A stretch of DNA of 64,000 bases from Dactylis glomerata (taxonomy: Eukaryota; Streptophyta; Magnoliopsida; Poales; Poaceae): NCBI GenBank assembly GCA_007115705.1, contig QXEO01001040.1:1-64000 (forward strand), read 5' to 3'. A model generated the notes under the pieces. It saw only the letters and a list, made by a program, of their open reading frames with translations, searched no databases and was not told the origin of the DNA. Made by a program: the position numbers and the translations under genes. How positions within the stretch are numbered: the first letter of the stretch is position 1; each line of letters begins with the position of its first letter. Of the stretch, positions 45,233 to 56,685 are shown one piece after another.

Positions 45233-46468
45233 CTACTCGTGGTTTCTTCGTTTCGGGCTCTGTGACGCATCCTTCGAGTAGCTTGACGCCTTCTGTAGTC
45301 GCGCTTTTGCCTTTTCTGCATGGTTGGCTATTACGCCAAAATTTTGCGCCATCTTGTGGAATTCCCTATCGCAGAGATCTGAAACTTCGAAACTTCCTTT
45401 TACTGTAATTATTCCTCTTGTTCCTGGCATTTTAAGTACCAAATATGTGTAGTGAGGCACTGCCATGAATCGCGAAAACGCGGGTCGTCCGAGGATCGCG
45501 TGATATTGCGATGGCCAGTCCATGACTTCGAAGTCTAGCTTTTCTCTTCTATAGTTTTGTCGGTTGCCGAAGCAAACATTGCGTGCTATTCGACCCAGCG
45601 GGTAGTTGGCACTTCCTGGTACGATTCCATGGAAGGAACAATCTGTCGGCTTCAGGAACTCTAGTGATATATGCATTGCTCGGAGTGTTTTCACGTATAT
45701 CAAGTTGATTCCACTCCCTGCATCCATGAATATTCTGTCGACATCATACGCGCCGATTTGAGCTTTGAGTACCAAAGGCGCGTTTCCCGGCCGAGGTACT
45801 GTTATAGGGTGATCTTCTCTGTTGAACTCTATTGGTTGCTCTGACCTGTGCAGATACTCCGTTGCAGCTGGAGGTGATATGACTGCTAAGTTGACTTGTC
45901 GAGTTATGCTCTTCTCTTCTTTGTTCGACTTGGGTACAGGTTGTATCATTGATATGATGTGTCCTTTTGATGGTACATAACCTTCGTCGTCGTCCTGTCC
46001 CTGGTTTTGCTGGTCTTGTCCTTGAGGCGCTCCATTGTTTCCTTGCTGCTTTGTCGGAGGATTGTTACTTCCTTCGAATCCTTGTCGCCTTGCTTCGGTT
46101 TGCTTATTTATTGCTGCTTCTTGCAGTTTTAAGAATGTTGTGCAATCTTTCATTGCGTGCCTTGATACTCGTTTCCCGTCGACGAACGCTGAGTGTATAT
46201 GACAAGGCCCGTTGAGCATATCTTCTGGTGATGGGTTGTACTCTCTGGATTCCCTCATAGGGAACTTCTTATAGTCCTCCTTTCCGTAGCTTCTATATCC
46301 CGAACTTCTGCGATCATTTCCTTGATAGCTGTTGTCTTTATATCCTGCGGCGACTTGGCTATGCGAGCCGTAGGTGTCGTTGTTTCAGGATCGTCTCCTT
46401 TGACTTCCATACCTGTTTCTTCTGTCGTCCTCTGGAGATCGCGTCCGCTTGTTGTTTCACGCATCTTC
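45233..46468 (-). pseudogene. Gag C-terminus and protease of element E
   Basis: This continues the gag frame. A zinc-knuckle-like CHIHSAFVDGKRVSRHAMKDC (CX2HX11HX4C) comes first, then a Gln/Gly-rich linker, then a retropepsin-like domain with RIFMDAGSGINLIY (DAG at the active site) and HAILGRPAFSRFMA. The sequence is clearly related to the protease of element C (GIVPGSANYPLGRI against GIVPGLSCAPMGKI). Two TGA codons (46457-46459, 46385-46387) interrupt the first part. The frame ends at 45233 and no RT follows. Confidence 0.85.
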
Positions 46469-48238
46469 TCAGTCTGCGAACCTGTTTGCTGTGTCCATGA
46501 GGTCTGACACTGTTTTCGGCTTGATTCTGCCCATCTCTTCGACTAGGTCTCTTCGCCTTAATCCGATGATGAACGCGTCTATTGCTCTTTCGTCTGAAAC
46601 TTCGAATGCTGAGTTTTTTATGAGGCTCCATCTTTGGATGTATGCCCGTAGTGTTTCGTCGCGTTGCTGTACGCACGCTTTGACTTCTTCTATTGACGTC
46701 GGTCGTTTGTATGTCGACCTGAAGTTGCTTGTAAATTGCTTTGTGAGGTCTTCCCAGCTTCCAACAGATTCTTTCTCTAGTTTGCTCAACCATGACCTTG
46801 CTGCACCGGTGAGGTGTAGTTGCAAACTTTGCATTGCTGTTTCCTTGGTTCCTCCTAATATTTGAACTGCTTGCAAGTAATCTGCAAGCCATGATTGTGG
46901 TTCCTGTGATCCATCGTATTTTTGCTGATCATGAGGTAGCTTGAATCCCTTGGGAACTGGAGTGGTGCGAACCCTGCGGGTAAAGCATGATGCCCCCATC
47001 TCTTTTTCGTCGTCTTCATAGTCGCGCTTTTCATTTGGGGATCGTGATCTTCGGGTTCCACCGTGCTGCTTTGGTGATGGCGATCGAGATCGGTGTTTGC
47101 TACTTCTGCGCCGAGGACTATTGTGACGGCGAGGTGACCTTGCTTTGTGCACTTCCTTGTGGTGATATGCTTCTTCTCCTTTTGCTGATAGCTTGTGGCC
47201 CACCATGTTGAGTCTGTTCAGTGCTGCTCTATGCATATGTTCTCTAGGATCTCCTGGACTTGGTCGAGTTGTAAGTAGATATGCTTGTGCTGCCACTAGT
47301 GCTGCTTCAGGAGTTTTTGGTAGGATGTTTCCCTGCTCGTCGACCGATAGGAAGGACGAGTCGAGGTTTTTGGAAATACTTTGCCTGTCAGAATACTCGA
47401 GGTTATCGTACCTTGAACCGTGTCGACGATTTTTCCTTGCGTTGCTGTATAATGCGTTGCTCCGTGCTTTTCGAGCAGCCTCGCTAGCTGCAATGGCTGA
47501 ATCTTTTCTTCTTTGTATCTCTGTTTTCTCCTTTGCTAATTGCTTGGCCTGCTGCCTTAGGGCGTAGTGATACCCCAAAAGCATGTCTTTGCTAGAATTT
47601 GATGGTATTGGCGTGCCGTGTTCTACGGCTTCTCTTATTATCCTCCATTCGTCGCCTGATAGTCGAATTTTTTCCCTGCTTGCGAGGGATTCTGGTGTTT
47701 GCCCTTCTGCTAGGTGATTTGCTCCTCTGTCGATATTTGCTGGGTTTAATACTGGATTGTCGTTTTCGTCGAATTCTTCTGAATTATCTCCTATAATGGC
47801 GAGCACCTGGCATTGTTTGCCGATGTTACCCTTAAAGCTTGAGAAGATCGAGTTACTATCCTCAGAAAGCTCTAATCCTGTCTTCCATGTATCTGTTGAC
47901 TTGTCTGCCGTACCGTCGCGGCAGGTTGTGAGATCTTCGAGTTGGACTTCCACGTCAAAATTTTCCTTTTCTTCGTTGTCTTCTGCGATCTTTTCTTTTT
48001 GCACTTCCTCTGGGCTGACCGGCGAGTTTACCTCGCTGGAAGAGCCTTCAGAATATTCCATCATTGCTGTTGCTTCGGGCTCACTTGCCGACGGATCTTG
48101 TTTCGTTGGATCTGAAAGGCGAGATGAACCCGACGGTTCGATGAGGACGTTTAAACTTCCGATTGTCAACTCCATCTCTTGATTTTCGTCGACTTCTGTA
48201 CTGCTATTGGCTAAAAGCGAAAAAGCCGTCGAATTCAT
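46469..48238 (-). pseudogene. Gag of element E
   Basis: I choose ATG 48238 (MNSTAFSLLANSSTEV); an upstream ATG in the same frame lies inside the LTR. The N-terminus is acidic and Ser/Glu-rich, followed by an Arg/Ser-rich stretch (KHRSRSPSPKQHGGTRRSRSPNEKRD) that looks RNA-binding. The gag core is PHDQQKYDGSQEPQSWLADYL, then LTGAARSWLSKL and FTSNFRSTYKRPTS. The frame stays open for 589 codons before TGA at 46469-46471 and continues in phase beyond it. Confidence 0.88.
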
Positions 48239-48255
48239 GATTCCAACGCCCAAGT

Positions 48256-48273
48256 TCCCCACGGTCGGCGCCA
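48256..48273 (-). other. Primer-binding site of element E
   Basis: TGGCGCCGACCGTGGGGA on the minus strand, two bases inside the 5' LTR. It matches the PBS of element C at most positions, supporting a shared Tat lineage. Confidence 0.75.
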
Positions 48274-48275
48274 AT

Positions 48276-48610
48276 TGACGAGGGGTTAACTCGACAAATG
48301 TCCTACATGAAGGACTTAGGATCGGGGAGATAGGGCATCGGATGAACTCGAAGGTAAAGTTAGTCGAAATAGGTGTGTATCGAAAGTAAACTTGGGTGTT
48401 CAACCTGGCTTGCTTTCAATCTGCCCTACACCGTCCCCTCCTGGCCCCTATATATAAGTGGCCAGGTCTCGAGGATCGGGTAGGGTCCGATACAGATTAC
48501 AATATCGACAAACGGTAAAGACTCGTATTCGACTATCATTACAATTGGGCCTAGCTTAACGGGCCTCAGGGGTACTCAACTAACGGGCTCTATTAACTAT
48601 ACCCTTGTCA
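48276..48610 (-). repeat. 5' LTR of element E
   Basis: It is 335 bp, with five substitutions by eye against 39603-39937 and no indels. The TSD ggcga follows at 48611-48615. Confidence 0.93.
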
Positions 48611-48641
48611 GGCGATAATTGTATATCGGCCATATGTGTGT

Positions 48642-49760
48642 TTAAGCTTCTTGCCACACGCTCGGGTAAAACTTCTTTAGATATCTTCCATTGAGAGCTC
48701 GAGGTAATAAATTTCCCTCCATAGATTCAACCAAATATGAATTTCCAGGAACTACTCTCATGACCTTGAAAGGACCCTCCCAGCTCGGAGACCATTTGCC
48801 AAATTTTCTGTCTTTTGAACCAACTGGCAGGATTACCTTCCACACTAGGTCACCAACCTGGAAGCTCTTCAATTTTACCTTTTTGTTATATGCTCTTGCT
48901 ACCCGCAATTTCTCCTTCTCTATGTCTCTTAGAGCAATTAGATGTTTATCGGCGACTTCATCAATGTTATCCATCATTAAGTTATGAAAATCCACCGCCG
49001 ATAAATCATTTTGCTTCGCGAACCTCAAAGCAGCCAGATTCACCTCTACTGGTAAAACGGCTTCTTGCCCATACACGAGCTCATATGGAGTTACTTTTGT
49101 TGCACCATGCCTTGAAATCCTATGCGCCCACAAAGCTTCAGACAACACTTCATGCCATCTCCTTGGATGATCTTCAATCTTCTTCTTGATGAGCTTGATC
49201 AAAGTTTTATTGCTAGATTCAGCTTGTCCATTAGCTTGAGCATAATATGGAGATGAATTGAGCATCTTTATCTTATATGATTCGGCGAATTCTTTTACTT
49301 CCTTTGCCATAAATGATGAACCCTGATCTGTGGTCAAAGTTTGAGGAACACCGAATCTATGTATAATGTGCTCAGTTATGAATTGGATCACCTCCTTATG
49401 GGTCATATTCCTGAGAGGTATTGCTTCAGACCATTTGGTAAAATAATCAGTGGCTACCAACACGAACCGGTGCCTTTCGAAGAAGAAGGATGAATCATGC
49501 CAATGAAATCCAATCCCCAACCTCTAAATGGCCACGGCTTGATAACAGGATTCAACATAGCAGCAGGAGCCAACTGAATATCACCAAACTTTTGACAAGC
49601 CTCGCATCCTTTATAATATCTGAAGCAATCATTTATCATCGTCGGCCAATAAAAACCTGCACGTCATAGTAACCACTTTATCTTGTGTGCCGACTGATGA
49701 GTACCACAGATACCTTCATGTACCTCCCCCATAGCGACCCTTGCTTGGTCTTCATCCAAA
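48642..49760 (-). pseudogene. Integrase of element D (broken)
   Basis: The zinc region contains GICGTHQSAH and CEACQKFG. The core has D in VATDYFTKW, D in TTDQGSSF and E in NGQAESSNK. The C-terminus has FQVGDLVWKVILP and PSWEGPFKVMRV and ends at 48642. A TGA at 49664-49666 interrupts the zinc region in frame, and a one-base deletion near 49,478 shifts the start of the core. About 280 codons of core and C-terminus are otherwise open. Confidence 0.9.
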
Positions 49761-52058
49761 CACTTCAAGAGAATACCATCAACTGTTCGGCGATAAATAT
49801 TATCATCTATCAAAACATATTTGAAAGCAATCCGCCGAACAGCCCTATCCGTCCTCCTGCTAGGATCCTGCAAATATTCAACAATAGGCCTTCTCCAATC
49901 TTTGTTTTCACCTGCACTAGATCCTTCATTAGTGACCGAATCAATGGGCTTTAATTCGGTCTTACCTACGTCAGCAAGAACAAACATCGGCTTATAAGAT
50001 ATATGAAAAACACCACGATCAACATGGTAGCCAGATGCTTGTTGTGCTAACTCATTTGCATTCCAATTATCCTGTCTAGATATATGAGCAATGCTAAAAT
50101 AATCCAAGGTAGAAATTATGTCTAGACATTTATCAAGATACATATTAAGTGATTCGTCTAAACATTGGCAAACCTTGGATATTTGCTGAACTACTAACAA
50201 CGAATCACCATGAGCCTCAATATGTGTAGCACCTACAGCAGTTAAAAGTTCTAGTCCGAATAGTAAAGCTTCATATTCGGCTTGATTGTTTGTGCAAGAA
50301 TATTCTAATCGGCATAAGGCTTCAAACACAGCACCATGAGGAGATATATAAACAACACCAACACCTTGGCCATTGTTACAGACTGAACCATCAAAATATA
50401 ATCTCCATGGTATTAAAGAGACAAGGCTAATATCAATATCATGCTCACTGTCAATCCGATGTTCAACAATAAAATTAGCAATGATTTGGCCTTTCATAGA
50501 TTTCAAAGATTCATAAGCCAGATCATATTCAATTAAAGCATAAGCCCATTTACCAATCCTGCCACTAAGAATTGGTCTATGCAACATATATTTAATGACA
50601 TCGGTTTGACAAGCAACAATGCACATGCTAGACAATAAATAATGCCTTAACTTAGTACAAGCAAAATACAAGCACAAGCATAATTTCTCAATAAAAGCAT
50701 ACCTTGTCTCGGCATCCAGTAAACGCCGACTCAAATAAGTTATGACATGTTCCTTTCCTTCGGTTTCTTGAGTCAAAACAGCACCAATAACGCCTTCCTC
50801 TGCAGCGATATAGAGCCTAAAAATCTCTCCATGTTTGGGCGCCTTCAATACCGGCGGAGTAGACAAACAAAGCTTGATATTTTCGAATGCCTCTTGCTGT
50901 TTTGCCCCCCAGGTAAAATCATCATCATTCTTTAACCGAAGAATAGGGGTAAATGCATCAACCTTCCCTGACAAATTCACTATGAATCGCCTCAAATAAT
51001 TAACCTTGCCAAGGAATTTCTGCATATCTTTCTTGCATTTTGGTGCTTCTATTTTCTGGATAGCCTCTATCTTCTGTGGATCAATCTCTATGCCATGTTG
51101 ATGTATAATAAAACCCAAGAATTTCCCAGCCGATACACCAAAAGCACACTTCAAAGGATTCATCTTGAGCCCATACTTTCTCATCCTCTCAAAAGCTAAG
51201 CGCAAATCGGCTAAATGAGATTTATTAGCATCCGATTTGACAACAATATCATCAATATAGACTTCAAGTATGACCCCAAGCAAATCATGAAATATTAAAT
51301 TCATAGCCCGCTGATATGTGGCACCGGCGTTTTTCAACCCAAAGGTCATTACCGTCCACTCAAATAAACCAACAAAGCCAGGGCACCGAAAGGCTGTTTT
51401 GAATGCATCCTCTTCGGCCATAAAAATTTGGTTATAGCCCGCATTGCCATCAAGAAAACTAATAACTTTATTACCAGAGGCATCATTAATAAGCATATCG
51501 GCTATTGGCATAGGATACTCATCTTTGGGTGTAGCTCTATTTAGATCCCTGAAATCAATACACACCCTCAACTTGCTTGATCCTTTTTTTCTCCACAGGT
51601 ACAATATTAGAAATCCAATCTGCATACCTGCAAGGTTTAATAAAATTAGCTTTAAGCAAACGACCGATCTCCTCCTTGATCCGGTCATACATTTTAGGAT
51701 TGAATTTCCGGGCCGGTTGTTTATAAGGTCTAAAACCGGCCTTGATAGGCAATCGATGCTCAACTAAATCCCGGCTCAAACCAGGCATCTCATGATACTC
51801 CCACGCAAAGCAATCGACATATTCTTTTAACAGCCTGATTAACATATCCTTATAATCGGCTTTCAGATTTTTGTTTACAAACGTCGGCCTAGGAATTAAA
51901 CCATCTCCTATATCTACCTCTTCCAATGGATCAGCCGATGTAAAACCTTGTCCCAACTTATCCATATCATCTAATTCTTCAATTGACTCATACATATCGT
52001 TCCCACTGGACCGATATTCCACAAGCCTCTTCTGCAACCACTCTTCGTTGGGATCCAT
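49761..52058 (-). pseudogene. RT and double RNase H of element D
   Basis: ATG 52058 (MDPNEEWLQKRL) opens the pol frame only five bases after the gag-protease stop. RT motifs: ADWISNIVPVEKK, CIDFRDLNRATPKD, FLDGNAGYNQI, FGLKNAGATYQR and YIDD at 51248-51259. The first RNase H (LYIAAEEGVIGAVLTQ) lacks the normal Asp. The second has FDGSVCNNGQGVGVV, NQAEYEALLFGL and HGDSLLVVQQ, and ends NWNANELAQQ, where Asn stands in the usual Asp place. A one-base insertion in an A run (51,584-51,591) shifts the frame just before CIDF. Confidence 0.92.
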
Positions 52059-52063
52059 TTAAA

Positions 52064-53995
52064 TCACATGTTTGGGAGCCGATTACTATAAATCGGCTTT
52101 AAAGATACAGGCACAAAGCCATTCTTTGTGGCACTAAGAAAATCAAAATCTGAAAGATCACGCCCCATGAAACAAGTAGCATTAGGATGTTGCCAATCCA
52201 CCGGTGAATCAGGCAAAGCAATGCACGATGAATTATCAGCATGGACAACCTCAACTTCATCATTAACCCACTGTATCAAGAACTGATGCAAAGTAGATGG
52301 CACACATTGGTTTGCATGGAGCCAATCGCGGCCTAATATGACATTGTAATTACCTTGCACCTCAGCAATAAAGAAGGCGGTGGCCAAAGATTTGCTTCCC
52401 ACGGTGAGCTCTACACTCATGACACCTTTGGCCTCAGTTTTTTCTTTACCTTCAAACCCATTAAGCACCATGTTGGTCTTCATTAAATCATTCTCATCAA
52501 GCCCCAACTTCTTGAAAACCGAATATGGCATAAGATTCACTACAGCGCCACCATCAACAAGCATTCTAGCAACCGGCGACCCATTAATGTGTCCCTTGAC
52601 ATATAATGGTTTCAAGTGTTTCACCGGTTCTTTTGGCTTCTCAAAGATGGCATTCTTGGGCCCAAATTCCAGCTGTGCTACCTCCCCTTCTTCATCTACG
52701 ACACGAAATTCAGAGGGTAAATAATAAACCATATTCATATCCATACCTTCCCTAGTTGGCGAGCTTTCATAGTCCACCAATTCCTCATCATCTTCCGGTG
52801 CGGGAGTTTGCTCTAGAATTTCATCAGTTGAAGGAGGTGTAGGAGGTGGCGTAGTAACAATGCTCGTGCTCCCCTCCTGAGATGGTGTCAGAACTGTTGT
52901 GATTATCATGGGAACTGTGGTATCTTCCACTTGCTTACATACCCACTTCTTAGAAGGCACTGGGCGAGCTTCATTCTCTACCTTCTCTTGATTCCTCATG
53001 CGCTGCAGCCTCCTTTTCTTGGTTTTTGTCAATCCAAGAGGACACCACTTAGGCTGAGTATATTTAGGATCCCTCGGCTTGGCTTTGCTTGTGCTAGCTT
53101 CGTGATCATTAGCCGAGGATCTTGGCTGAATAGTCAGTATAGCCTTATCAGAACTAGCCGGTTTATCAATATCAACCGGCTCTTTGAGTTTCAACGCTTG
53201 TGTGCCCACTATGATTGAGCTGACATTAGGATTCTTCCCTTGTTGCTTGCCAGACTCTGACGTTTCAGCACATGGTGACATAGGACGTCGCTCCTTCTCA
53301 GCACCCTCTGAAGATTTTGGATGTGACCGATTAGTATTATAACTCAAACGGTCTCGAACAGGTCGAGTGATCCTGTCATGCACAGATTTCCTGGGTGCTG
53401 CCCATCCTGGATGAAAAGCATATGGCGCCATTGGGGGCTGCATCCATCCTCCATTGTAGTAATACGGTGCATATGGTGGCGGCGCCATCCATGGCCCTGG
53501 CACCCACTGACCATACGGCCTTGAGTGTCTTGGATATCTCTCTCTTGGAGGTGACCATGGACGTTTCACATGAGATGACCGGTTTGAGTTAGAACCGGTC
53601 GCTTGGTTTGCATACTTAGACATTAACATATCAAAAGTTGGCTTGATCTGCTTGCGCTGCGCCTTGACCTCATTGGTCTTCCACTTGCCAACTTCTGGAC
53701 TCTTGGGCTTGATGAACTTGGCACGCACATCACCTTGTTCTTTTGGTTGCCCCCCGGGTGCAGGATTTTTTATAGTGATCTTCAACGTCTCCTTGCCATC
53801 AGGTTGCTTTCCAAGAACAATCTCCCTTCCCAAGACCTTGTTATTTTCCTTGTTGTTCCTGGGTTCACCAACAACAACATTATCTTTATTAGCAGATCCG
53901 GCCGTCTCTGGCCGAATTAAGACTTTCTTTCCATGTAGCTCCAAAGTATTCATTGGGAATGGCTGCTTGTCAATTTGCATATCAGCAAAGCTCAA
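52064..53995 (-). pseudogene. Gag C-terminal region and protease of element D
   Basis: This follows gag in the same frame after a TGA. A long low-complexity region is rich in Pro, Tyr and basic residues (YYNGGWMQPPMAPYAFHPG; KWCPLGLTKTKKRRLQRM). The protease has ARMLVDGGAVVNLMPY (DGG) and YNVILGRDWLH. It ends with TGA at 52064-52066, which looks like the natural end of ORF1 because pol starts just after it in another frame. Confidence 0.85.
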
Positions 53996-55744
53996 TCATC
54001 CATCATTGATAGCCGATTGTATCTGTCGCCGAAAAACGTTGCAATCATTAGTAGCATGAGAAAATGAATTATGATATTTGCAATAAGCGCGCCATTTTAA
54101 CTCCTCAAACGGCGGTATAGTGTGAGACAAACGAATGTATTTATCTTTTAACATAGCATCAAATATCCTATCACATTTGGCTACATCAAAACTGAATGTC
54201 ATCTCATCTTCACGATTCTTGCGAATCGGCTTAAGAGCATCACAAATATAAGGTTTGGCCTTTGAGGGCCAAACAAATTCTGCAGCATAAATATCAGCCT
54301 CATCGTCCGAATTTTCACTATTATATCCAACAGTATTTATGCGAGGACGATCAGACTTTGACCTATGCATATCTTTTGTTTCTTTGCCTCGGCTTTCTTG
54401 GGCCAGAGCCCTTTGCAAAACTTGACTAACATTTAAGAACTCATAACCTTCAATTTTTTCTTTAATGTAAGTTCTTAAACCATTGAGCACTAAGTCTGCC
54501 ATGTCTCTTTCAGTAATTACTAAACTGTAACATCGGTTCTTAGTATCTCTAAATCTTTTGACATAATCAGTAACTGACTCATCATGCTTTTGTTTAACCG
54601 ATGTAAGATGTGACAACTTAAGCTCATTATCACCGCTATAAAAATGCTCATGGAATTTCTTTTCTAGGTGATACCAAGTATTAATAGAACCATAAGGTAA
54701 AGCAGAAAACCATGAAAAAGCAGTACCAGTTAAAGATAAGGGAAACAAACACACTTTTAAAGGATCACTATTGCCAGCTTCTCCTAACTGTGCTAAATAT
54801 TGACTAACATGTTCCCAAGTCGTTTTACTATCTACCCCATTAAATTTAGCAAAATCAGGCACTTTGTAACCCTGGGGGTATGGTAAAGAATCAAAATATT
54901 CCGGATAAGGCTTTTGATACATCCGGCTTACAGGCTTCGGCTCAATTCCGAAGTTATCATAGAACATCTTCTGCAATTCTGACCTAAGTGTGGCCATGTT
55001 TTTGTCTATGGCAGACGAATTTGTTTGTGGTACTTGTGCAGGAACAACAGAATTATTAGCCATGGAGTTTACTCGCGCTGCTGGTACCGAATTAAAATTC
55101 GGCGCCGTGACTGTGGCTGCAGGACGTGTGGCCTGGTTCGGCGAAATCGCCGAATAAGGCACACTTCTAATAGGAGTATGGTATGCTGGCGCGGTTACAA
55201 TCTGACCATCTTGGCTAACGTAAGGATTTATCGGCATGCCCTGAGGAAACACCGATGTGCTAGGTAATGTATGGCTAGGGTTTTCAACAGCAGCATTAGC
55301 ACTAACATTACCAAAAGTATCATGAGGCTTATTATTACTAGCTTTTATGTATTCTATCATAGCATCATAGGCTTGACGACTTGATTCAGTAGCATAATGA
55401 TTAATTGCAGCCAATTGATCACTAGAAAATACGCTAGTACTTACAGAGGGCTCGGCTGGATCGCCGAGCATTGGTGGAAGTTGGATGTCTCCAAGCAAGG
55501 TAACAGCCCCATGGCGGTCCTTCTTGAAGCTTGCAAGGAACATCTCCATATCTTCCTCCTCTTGCCTCTTCTTCAAAGCTTCGAACTCCTCCTTGCACTT
55601 CAGCTCCAGCGCCTCAAGTTGCTCTAGACGCTGCTTCTTCAGCGCCTCGTAGGATTCGCGTTGATCCGCCGAAAGATCATCAAAACTAGGCTTGATGATG
55701 TTTTCGGCGCTAACTTTAGCAGGCTGGGGTATACCGCTCGACAT
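53996..55744 (-). pseudogene. Gag of element D
   Basis: ATG 55744 (MSSGIPQPAKVSAENI) is the first start inside the element. A coiled-coil segment (YEALKKQRLEQLEALELKC) comes next, then a linker, the gag core (KVPDFAKFNGVDSKTTWEHVSQYL; LTGTAFSWFSALP), and a zinc-knuckle-like CKYHNSFSHATNDC (CX2HX4HX4C). TGA at 53996-53998 interrupts the frame, which continues in phase. Confidence 0.9.
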
Positions 55745-55752
55745 GATGATCG

Positions 55753-55770
55753 TCCCCAGTGGAGTCGCCA
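55753..55770 (-). other. Primer-binding site of element D
   Basis: TGGCGACTCCACTGGGGA on the minus strand, seven bases inside the 5' LTR. It differs from the sites of C and E after the first six bases, so D uses another primer or tRNA isoacceptor. Confidence 0.75.
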
Positions 55771-55777
55771 AAAAGTG

Positions 55778-56680
55778 TGTTCGCACACGAACACGTCACC
55801 GTGTACCTCCGATGTCGAGCGCGATACGCAGGACACGTCGCCGGAGGAGGCTAGCCGGAAGCGCGATACGCAGGACAATCCGGCGAGCTCTTTTGAAGAC
55901 CCGAAACCCCACACACCCGGGAGAGACCCCGTCTGGGCGCACGGCGGTGATGGGCTGCCCTAGGTCGGTTCGCCCGCCCCTAGGACTTCGCAGATCGAAG
56001 CTCTCCAACACGAAGAACACCGATGAACGATGAGCAGAAAACAAGGGCGAGAGAGAAAAAAATAGAGGTTTGTAGATTGGTTTTTGCGATTGTGTGTTGT
56101 TGTTCAATCGGCCGTCACCCCTCATGTATATATGGAGCGGCTGGACTTCCTGTGCAAGAAAGAGGGCTGGATTCACGTCCAAAACCCTAGTTTGGGTCGA
56201 ATTTGGATGGGTGGGTCCGAACTTTCCAAAACTGTTCGGTCAAAAACTTGTCTATATATTCCGGGTCTGTTTTGAGGCAGTAAACGACCTCGGATCGAAA
56301 TCCCGTAAACTACAAAGTTGTTCGTCTAGAAAAAACGAAGAACTTTCATGTTGGCCACTTTTCCATCCGAGATAGTCTGAAGGGTCTTTTCCATCGATTT
56401 CTGAATTTTATCTGATTTCGGCATATACAGAGCGCGACTAGTACTAGTCAGCCTCGGCTTTGGGCTACGAAATTACAGAAATTCGCTAGTACTTGTACTA
56501 GCTAGCCTCTGTTCTAGCTTTTTTGGTTTGACCCTAGAAATTGCATGTGACCTCGGATTGAGATGATCCAAAAACCAAAGTTGCTTGTTTCGACGAGACG
56601 CACAACTTTCTCAACTATTATTTTCTCATCTGAGGCCATCTTAAGGTATCTTCTTTGTAAGCCAAAAACGGTTGTCAACA
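55778..56680 (-). repeat. 5' LTR of element D
   Basis: It is 903 bp, with TG...CA ends. The pairs of near-repeats gcgatacgcaggaca (twice within 90 bp) and tagtactTGTACTAg palindromes lie inside. One copy of the latter has lost 6 bp relative to the 3' LTR. Confidence 0.93.
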
Positions 56681-56685
56681 ATAGC
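56681..56685. repeat. Target-site duplication of element D, right copy
   Basis: atagc, identical to 38550-38554. Confidence 0.92.

Larger units (their letters stand above)
39603..48610 (-). mobile_element. Element E: Tat-type element with gag-protease and antisense gene only
   Basis: Two 335 bp LTRs with TG...CA ends and a perfect TSD (ggcga at 39598-39602 and 48611-48615) define a 9.0 kb minus-strand element. It has a PBS, one gag-protease frame and, on the opposite strand, a spliced accessory gene between protease and the 3' LTR. No RT, RNase H or integrase is present anywhere inside, so the element cannot copy itself alone. Five LTR differences by eye suggest a recent insertion, so it was mobilised despite lacking pol. 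Confidence 0.93.
38555..56680 (-). mobile_element. Element D: Ty3/gypsy retrotransposon with two RNase H domains, interrupted by E
   Basis: LTRs of 908 and 903 bp and a perfect 5 bp TSD bound a minus-strand element. It has PBS, gag-protease, RT-RNase H-RNase H and integrase, and almost no 3' untranslated sequence. Element E is inserted at 39603-48610 within a small tandem repeat after the integrase stop. It shares the Tat-type second RNase H with element C but has no antisense gene. The coding frames carry two TGA stops and two frameshifts. Confidence 0.93.

Noticed and set aside
45064..45408. Plus-strand ORF opposite the protease of E
   Set aside because: It is a shadow of the protease frame with low-complexity composition and no domain. 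The antisense gene already ends at 44889.
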